From RCC1774 sp050330855 (GTDB lineage Bacteria; Cyanobacteriota; Cyanobacteriia; Thermosynechococcales; Thermosynechococcaceae), in assembly GCA_050330855.1 (NCBI GenBank), contig JBHJNL010000050.1:24084-88083 (forward strand): a stretch of 64,000 bases of DNA, written 5' to 3'. Shown here one piece after another: positions 58,946 through 64,000 of this stretch. A model generated the notes under the pieces. That model did no database searches. It saw only the letters and a list, made by a program, of their open reading frames with translations, and was not told the origin of the DNA. Position numbers and translations under genes: made by a program. Position 1 is the stretch's first letter. Each line of letters starts with the position of its first letter.

Positions 58946-59530
58946 AGTGCTGTTACCTTGAGCCAGCTTCGGCTCTCAAAAGGATTTGGAATGGCTATTT
59001 GAAGATCCCGATTTCGCTTTGTTGCTGAGGATCAAGAATTAAATAACAGGTCTAACTTGCTGTTCTCATCCAAAATCCTTCTTCCTGGGGAGAAGGACTT
59101 TGACTCTAGCTCCCTCCCCCAGGGTGAGGGCGTAAAGTTCGGTAAGTTATTTAATCCACGATCCTAAGTACTTTCGAGCTTCTATCAATCTGGACATTGT
59201 GAGCATGACACCCCCTCAATAACAGTATCAACTGGAAAGCTGAAGCCGGTCTGATTCATAGACTAAACTTTGCTGAGAAGGTTGCCGAGACTGACGTTGA
59301 AGCGATCGTTGGAGCGATCGCATTAAGGCAATTTCGCAGCCTTTCGTTCCTTATTTTCTCTTTTTTTCCCTTTAGCGGCTTGGTTGATGAGCGTTATTTC
59401 CCTTAGTTGGTCTTTTGTAGAGGACTGACAGGTAAGGGCGTGACCGCTACTGTGAAACGGTAGGGGGCGATCATTTTCTCCATCACCATTGCCCCAACCA
59501 TCATGGAACCCTTGAGGAGTATCTGCGGCA
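58946..59530. other. 585-base intergenic region with two G/C hairpins
   Basis: The region between msrB and the kinase gene contains CCTTCT...AGAAGG around 59078-59096 and CCCTC...GAGGG around 59112-59130, two hairpins of an interspersed-repeat look, and HIP1-like GCGATCG copies near 59303 and 59314. Minus-strand frames in 59323-59667 overlap the kinase start and have no family likeness. No gene is supported. Confidence 0.45.
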
Positions 59531-61399
59531 ATGCTCTTGAACAATCGCTTTGACATTTTAGAGCAGCTCGGCCAGGGCGGGTTTGGCACCACGTTTTTGG
59601 CTGCCGATACCCACATGCCCTCCCAGCGCCGTTGCGTGGTGAAGCAGCTCCAGCCGGAAACACCCAATCGTCAGTCCTACGAGATGGCGCTCACCAAGTT
59701 TAAAGAAGAAGCGGAAACCCTCGAACAGCTCAATCACGATCAAATCCCTACCCTCTATGGCTATTTTGAGCAGCAAGGGCAGTTCTATCTGGTTCAGGAA
59801 TGGATCCAGGGACAGACGTTAGGGGCCAGGGTTCGACAGGCTGGCCCCCTCTCTGAAGCAGAGGTTTTACACCTCATGACGCGGCTGTTGCCCGTGCTGG
59901 ACTATTTGCATCACCATTGCCCCCGTGAGGTCATTCACCGGGATGTGAAGCCCGAGAATATCATGCTGCGCGAACAGGATCAGCAGCCGGTTTTAATCGA
60001 TTTTGGGGCTGTGAAGCAGCTCTTAAAAACCGTTGTCAGCTCTTCAGGCAGCGTCACTTGCTCCGTGGTGATTGGTTCGGGTGGATTTATGCCGCCGGAG
60101 CAGGCGGCTCAGCGGGTGGTTTATTCCAGTGATTTGTATAGTTTGGGGATGACGGCTATTTTTGCCTTAACGGGCCGACTGCCGGACGATATTGAAAAAG
60201 ATCGCCACACCAGCGAACCTTGCTGGCAACAGTATGCGCCCCAAGTCAGTGCGCCGCTGGTGGCCGTGCTCAATAAAGTCACTCAGCTCAATCCTTGCGA
60301 TCGCTACAGCACCGCTGAAGAAATGCTACAGGCACTGCAGGCGCTTACCCAGTCCTCTCCGACCTTGATTTCTCCCCCTTCGAGGGGACCGGGGGCAGCA
60401 ACACTGCTTGATGCCCCCGGTCCCCAGCGATTTCAACAAGGGCCGCTCAGGAATTTATCGAATCCACTTACAGTGCCTCAGCGGTCTTGGCATAGTGCGG
60501 CTGCCATTGCGGCGGGACTAGTGGCTGTGTTTGCAGCCAGCGCCCTCGGTGCGTCGGTGGTCATGATGGCCCAGAGTGGATCGCAAGAGAATGCCACGGC
60601 TCTTCTCAAAGACGCCCAGGCCTTCGCCGTTGATGGTCAGTATCAGGCTGCTATTGCTCAAGCGGCCCGTGTTCCGAGCGGCAATAAAAAGATGCATGCC
60701 AAAGCGAAGGAATCGATTGGCGTCTGGGAAGCCCTAGAGACGGCAGAGAAATTGGCCGGAGCAGGGAAAAAGGGAGATGCGATCGCAACCCTGCTCACCA
60801 ACGTTCCTGCTGACGCATCCAATGCAGAGACCGCCTGGAAGAAAGTCACGCAATGGTCTGCGGTCAGTTTAGGAAACAGCATCGACAAGCAGCTCAAGCC
60901 CCTCAATATTCCCAACGCCAAACGAAGGCTGGTCAACTTGGGCGCTAAACGCCGAGCAGATGTGGAGCCAAAAACAAAGGCCAAGCCCCTGCAAACTGTT
61001 TTGGGAACATCCCCGATTCAAACCTGGAAGCAAAATTGGCCCCAAGGCGATCAGCCCACCGCGACGGACCTTAAAAAAGATCCCAAATCCTGGGGCGATC
61101 CTTGGCGAGAATCCTATGCTTTTGCTTCTGACAAAATGACCATCAATGTTCTCTATGGCTGCACCACCAATACCGTGTTGCAAACGGAGGTACTCTTTGA
61201 TCGTTCTGTGTCTCTAGATCTAATGAAAACGAAGCTAGACCAGATCCTGGCCGGACAATCGACACCCGCAGTGGTGAACCAGTTAGAGAACGCCTATGCC
61301 GGTAAAGCCGTTGATGCCACCTTTAATACGGGGGAGGTGAAGGGCATTATCCGTCGCACGCCGCAAGATCGCATTCAAATTTCTGCACGTCGTGTCTAA
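59531..61399 (+). CDS. transmembrane serine/threonine protein kinase
   Basis: A 622-residue Hanks-type kinase. The cytoplasmic kinase domain (about 7-270) is complete: Gly loop LGQGGFGTT, Lys38 in VVKQL, catalytic HRDVKPEN (136-143), DFG (157-159), and the APE-like MPPEQAA. After a Pro/Ser linker comes one span (SAAAIAAGLVAVFAASALGA, about 322-341). The C-terminal 280 residues outside have helical repeats (KDAQAFAVDGQYQAAIAQAAR) and a terminal domain ending IRRTPQDRIQISARRV, perhaps a sensor. The ATG at 59531 starts at the family N-terminus. Confidence 0.92.
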   Translation: MLLNNRFDILEQLGQGGFGTTFLAADTHMPSQRRCVVKQLQPETPNRQSYEMALTKFKEEAETLEQLNHDQIPTLYGYFEQQGQFYLVQEWIQGQTLGARVRQAGPLSEAEVLHLMTRLLPVLDYLHHHCPREVIHRDVKPENIMLREQDQQPVLIDFGAVKQLLKTVVSSSGSVTCSVVIGSGGFMPPEQAAQRVVYSSDLYSLGMTAIFALTGRLPDDIEKDRHTSEPCWQQYAPQVSAPLVAVLNKVTQLNPCDRYSTAEEMLQALQALTQSSPTLISPPSRGPGAATLLDAPGPQRFQQGPLRNLSNPLTVPQRSWHSAAAIAAGLVAVFAASALGASVVMMAQSGSQENATALLKDAQAFAVDGQYQAAIAQAARVPSGNKKMHAKAKESIGVWEALETAEKLAGAGKKGDAIATLLTNVPADASNAETAWKKVTQWSAVSLGNSIDKQLKPLNIPNAKRRLVNLGAKRRADVEPKTKAKPLQTVLGTSPIQTWKQNWPQGDQPTATDLKKDPKSWGDPWRESYAFASDKMTINVLYGCTTNTVLQTEVLFDRSVSLDLMKTKLDQILAGQSTPAVVNQLENAYAGKAVDATFNTGEVKGIIRRTPQDRIQISARRV

Positions 61400-61554
61400 C
61401 ACAAATGCTGCTGTCCATAAAGACTCTGAATGCTTAAGCTTAGTTCTCTTAAGCGGTGGGGCATGTTAGAACAAGAAACGGAGTTATGGTAGATTGTCGA
61501 GTCATTGACGGTCTATTTGTCTTCGTTCCTTGTTTGGGTTTTTGTTGCTCTTTT

Positions 61555-62244
61555 ATGAAGCATTCATTGTCTAACGCACAGGTTTTAGTGGTACAGCCTC
61601 CGACGCTGTCACCTGAGTCGATGCGGGCTGATGTACAAAGTCTGGGGTATCAGCTTGTCACCGCGTCAAACGCCAAGACAGCCCTAGCCGAGGTGGATCA
61701 ATTACCCGCCCTCGTCATGATTTCCTCTGATTTGGGCAAAGACTGTGGGTTTCAACTGTGTCGTCGGTTGAGAACCGCAGGTCATCTGATGCCCCTGTTG
61801 ATGTTGATGACCACCGATACCCTCGAAGATCGGGTGGCTTGCCTCGAGGCTGGGGCTAATGATTATGTCCTGAGTCCCTACCAGCGCGAAACATTGCTGC
61901 ATCGCCTGCGTCTTCACCTAAAGCCTCAGCTCCAAGAGGCTGGGGAGCGACTCTGGTTTGCCAACCTCACCTTAGATTTATCGACTCGCACTGCTGCTCG
62001 TGGCGATCGCACCATTGGCCTCACCATGAAAGAGTTTGAGCTACTGAAATTGTTTATGGCCTCTCCAGGGGAAGTGCTCACACGGGAACAGATTTTAGAA
62101 GCGGTGTGGGGCTACGATTTTATGGGAGAATCCAACGTCATTGAGGTCTACATTCGCTATCTTCGTCTCAAGTTAGATACCAAATCTGATCAGCGTCTCA
62201 TTCATACAGTACGAGGAGTAGGATATGTTTTACGAGAGGCTTAG
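61555..62244 (+). CDS. OmpR-family response regulator with degenerate receiver
   Basis: A 229-residue regulator from ATG 61555. The C-terminal winged-helix DNA-binding domain is well conserved (GLTMKEFELLKLFMASPGEVLTREQILEAVWGYDF and NVIEVYIRYLRLKLD). The N-terminal receiver keeps its length, but the phosphoacceptor Asp is Ser57 (ALVMISSDLGKDCGF), the acidic pocket is replaced (VLVVQPP), and the conserved Lys is Ser (LSPYQRE). It cannot be activated by ordinary phosphorylation. It resembles NblR-like atypical regulators, but this is not decisive. Its end overlaps the DUF192 gene by 20 bases. Confidence 0.87.
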   Translation: MKHSLSNAQVLVVQPPTLSPESMRADVQSLGYQLVTASNAKTALAEVDQLPALVMISSDLGKDCGFQLCRRLRTAGHLMPLLMLMTTDTLEDRVACLEAGANDYVLSPYQRETLLHRLRLHLKPQLQEAGERLWFANLTLDLSTRTAARGDRTIGLTMKEFELLKLFMASPGEVLTREQILEAVWGYDFMGESNVIEVYIRYLRLKLDTKSDQRLIHTVRGVGYVLREA

Positions 62245-62752
62245 CCAACGACGCTGGTGGCCGATTTATGGCGCAGTCGCCGGATTATTGATGCTGGGCT
62301 GTCAGTCTCTAAGCAACGCTTTACCTGATATCAGCTCTAATTCAGCGTCTGCCGGTCAGCGTTTGCCCATCACAGCTCAAGCCATTGTTGCAGGCCAAAC
62401 CATTGATTTAGAGGTTGCTCAGACCCAAGATCAGCAGGCTATGGGGCTAATGTTTCGCGATTCGCTTCCCGACAATCGGGGCATGCTGTTTCCGTTTAAT
62501 CCTCCAAGGAATATCGGGTTTTGGATGAAGAATGTACCGGTTCCCCTCGATATGGTGTTTCTCTATCAGGGCAAAGTCGTGGGGATTGAGGCTAGTGCCC
62601 CCCCTTGCAAATCATTGCCTTGCCCCACCTATAGCCCTCAATCACTGGTGGATAATGTGCTAGAACTGCGGGCTGGTCGAGCGGCAGAGCTGGGACTGAA
62701 GAACGGTATACCCGTGCAGGTTCAAACATTGCCTGAGTCAAAAACTCAGTAG
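62225..62752 (+). CDS. DUF192 lipoprotein
   Basis: A 175-residue protein with a lipoprotein signal ending in LLMLGC (about residues 21-26). The DUF192 domain spans about 55-170: VAQTQDQQAMGLMFRDSLPDNRGMLFPF, then IGFWMKNVPVPLDMVFL and VDNVLELRAGRAAELGL. The family's role is unknown. It overlaps the response regulator stop by 20 bases, so expression is coupled. Confidence 0.88.
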   Translation: MFYERLSQRRWWPIYGAVAGLLMLGCQSLSNALPDISSNSASAGQRLPITAQAIVAGQTIDLEVAQTQDQQAMGLMFRDSLPDNRGMLFPFNPPRNIGFWMKNVPVPLDMVFLYQGKVVGIEASAPPCKSLPCPTYSPQSLVDNVLELRAGRAAELGLKNGIPVQVQTLPESKTQ

Positions 62753-62843
62753 CTTAGCGGTTCCTTGGTTCCGCAGCAATAGAGGCTGTTGACGGCCAGT
62801 GGGGATAACGGGATGATACCAGGACAGTCTTCAGTTGATCTGG

Positions 62844-63743
62844 GTGAGTACAGTGTTAAAGTCTGCAATTGAGGCCGGTGAGTTTTTGGTGACCGCAGAG
62901 GTTGCCCCTCCCAAGGGGGGGCGGGTAGACCACATGGTAGAGCAGGCGCTCATGCTAAAGGGACGGGTCCACGGTATTAATATTACCGATGGCAGTCGCG
63001 CCGTATTGCGGATGAGTTCGCTGGCAGCGGCGGTGATTTTGCGTCAGCATGGTCTAGATCCCATTTGTCAGATGGCCTGTCGCGATCGCAACCGCATTGG
63101 CCTCCAGGCTGATCTGATGGGAGCCAGCGCCCTCGGTATTCACAATATTTTGGCTTTGACGGGGGATCCGGTTAAAGCTGGGGACTGCCCCAAGGCAAGA
63201 CCTGTATTTGATCTAGAATCTGTTCGTTTGCTGCGAACAATTACGAAGCTCAATGCGGGGCTAGATGCCAACGATAAAGCCCTGCCAGACGGCCCCACTG
63301 AGATTTTTGCTGGCGCTGCGGTGGATCCGCAGTTGAAGAGCTGGTCTGGCTTGCAAAGCCGCTTTGAGCGCAAAGTTGAAGCGGGGGCTGAGTTCTTTCA
63401 AAGTCAGCTCATTGTTGATTTTGATCGCCTTGATAAGTTCATGTCGCAGATTGCTGAACCCTGCGGTAAGCCAGTGCTAGCCGGTATCTTTCTGCTCAAG
63501 TCAGCGAAGAATGCCCGGTTTATTAATCGCTGTGTGCCGGGGGTCAATATTCCAGATTGGATTATTGAACGGCTCGAAAAGGCAGAGCAGCCACTGCAGG
63601 AAGGAATTGCGATCGCCGCCGAGCAGATACAGCAGGCGCGTCAAATCTGTCAGGGGGTTCATGTAATGGCGGTGAAACGAGAAGATCTGATTCCTCAAAT
63701 TCTGGATCGGGCGGGTGTGGCTCCTCTTCGCATTGGGGACTGA
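62844..63743 (+). CDS. methylenetetrahydrofolate reductase
   Basis: The enzyme reduces 5,10-methylene- to 5-methyl-tetrahydrofolate with FAD, feeding methionine synthesis. The 299-residue protein has LVTAEVAPPKGG, GINITDGSRAVLRMS, MACRDRNRIGLQADLMGASALGIHNILALTGDP and KPVLAGIFLLKSAKNARFINRCVPGVNIPDWI, as in MTHFR proteins. GTG 62844 gives MSTVLKSAIEAGEF; TTG 62835 and GTG 62853 are alternatives. This is a short single-domain form without the eukaryotic regulatory half. Confidence 0.85.
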   Translation: MSTVLKSAIEAGEFLVTAEVAPPKGGRVDHMVEQALMLKGRVHGINITDGSRAVLRMSSLAAAVILRQHGLDPICQMACRDRNRIGLQADLMGASALGIHNILALTGDPVKAGDCPKARPVFDLESVRLLRTITKLNAGLDANDKALPDGPTEIFAGAAVDPQLKSWSGLQSRFERKVEAGAEFFQSQLIVDFDRLDKFMSQIAEPCGKPVLAGIFLLKSAKNARFINRCVPGVNIPDWIIERLEKAEQPLQEGIAIAAEQIQQARQICQGVHVMAVKREDLIPQILDRAGVAPLRIGD

Positions 63744-63923
63744 GACTTTATAAATGACCGAAGGGGGGCGATCGCAATACCTCCATCTGTAGCTTCTAGC
63801 CTGCTAAAGTAGTTCTCCCGTAAGGCATCAACCGACGTCAGCCACTTTTAGAAGCCCTTAAAGACGAGCAGCACTTTTTCGCAACTTCAACGATAATGAA
63901 CTATCGGGTTCTGAGGTCTGCCC

Positions 63924-64000
63924 ATGACTCAACAACTGCTAGATACCCAAGCACAAGAAATCATTACCGAGTTAGATATCAGCCACTTGGTCATTGAGGA
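63924..64000 (+). CDS. 5' end of a Uma2-like gene leaving the window
   Basis: ATG 63924 opens MTQQLLDTQAQEIITELDIS, followed by HLVIE, running off the right edge. Uma2 (DUF820) restriction-type proteins of cyanobacteria often begin this way with a phrase such as LDISHLV. Only about 25 residues are seen, so the call is tentative. Confidence 0.4.
   Translation, partial: MTQQLLDTQAQEIITELDISHLVIE

Overview
The window is chromosomal DNA from a cyanobacterium. Diagnostic genes are the photosystem I subunit psaM, the NDH-1 subunit ndhS, a CruA-type lycopene cyclase, a tocopherol cyclase, an SLH-domain porin of the SomA/iron-uptake type, and DUF3747 and DUF2808 proteins. The HIP1 octamer GCGATCGC also occurs many times, for example near 709, 3504, 4029, 7820, 10092 and 31121. 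Base composition is moderate and genes are densely packed. I cannot fix the genus. No rRNA, tRNA or complete transposon was found.

Layout. 0-6 kb: a gene tail, a methyltransferase, a secreted Arg/Gln-rich repeat protein, ndk, a TerC-like membrane protein, psaM and small membrane or secreted proteins. 6-12 kb: a histidyl-tRNA-synthetase-family gene coupled to a long-form hisG, a GH57 glycosidase and larB. 12-18 kb: a small helical protein, lpxD, a secreted S1C protease fused to DUF2808, two DoxX proteins and a two-subunit sodium symporter. 18-27 kb: gpmI, secG, a zinc protease, pyrD, an unknown cyanobacterial protein, cruA, and prfB with its programmed +1 frameshift. 27-29 kb is an accessory island: a truncated LRR gene, a two-gene module ending in an HNH nuclease, a solitary CRISPR-repeat-like sequence and an LRR relic.

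29-41 kb: a nitroreductase, a TM0106-type nuclease, a lipoprotein, ndhS, the division/cell-wall group rsmH-ftsL-ftsI, tocopherol cyclase, two YbjQ proteins, a frameshifted insertion-sequence remnant, an amidase, a PHP phosphoesterase and a TPM protein. 41-45 kb: a group 2 sigma factor with a strong terminator, then a patch of gene decay (antitoxin pseudogene with an amber codon, a frameshifted membrane protein, an interrupted CPBP protease) around an intact FAD monooxygenase. 45-54 kb: a DUF3747 protein and two overlapping M16 peptidases, eno, gloA and the porin. 54-64 kb: a VapBC pair, an ABC-type efflux adaptor plus permease without an ATPase gene, msrA and msrB, a Ser/Thr kinase, a response regulator whose receiver has lost its phosphorylation residues, a DUF192 lipoprotein, a methylenetetrahydrofolate reductase and the start of a Uma2-like gene.

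Most genes are housekeeping. The observations most worth a second look are the prfB recoding hairpin, the unusual hisS-like/hisG pair, the HNH module with its solitary CRISPR-like repeat, the degenerate receiver next to the kinase, and the long inverted repeat near 49.6 kb.
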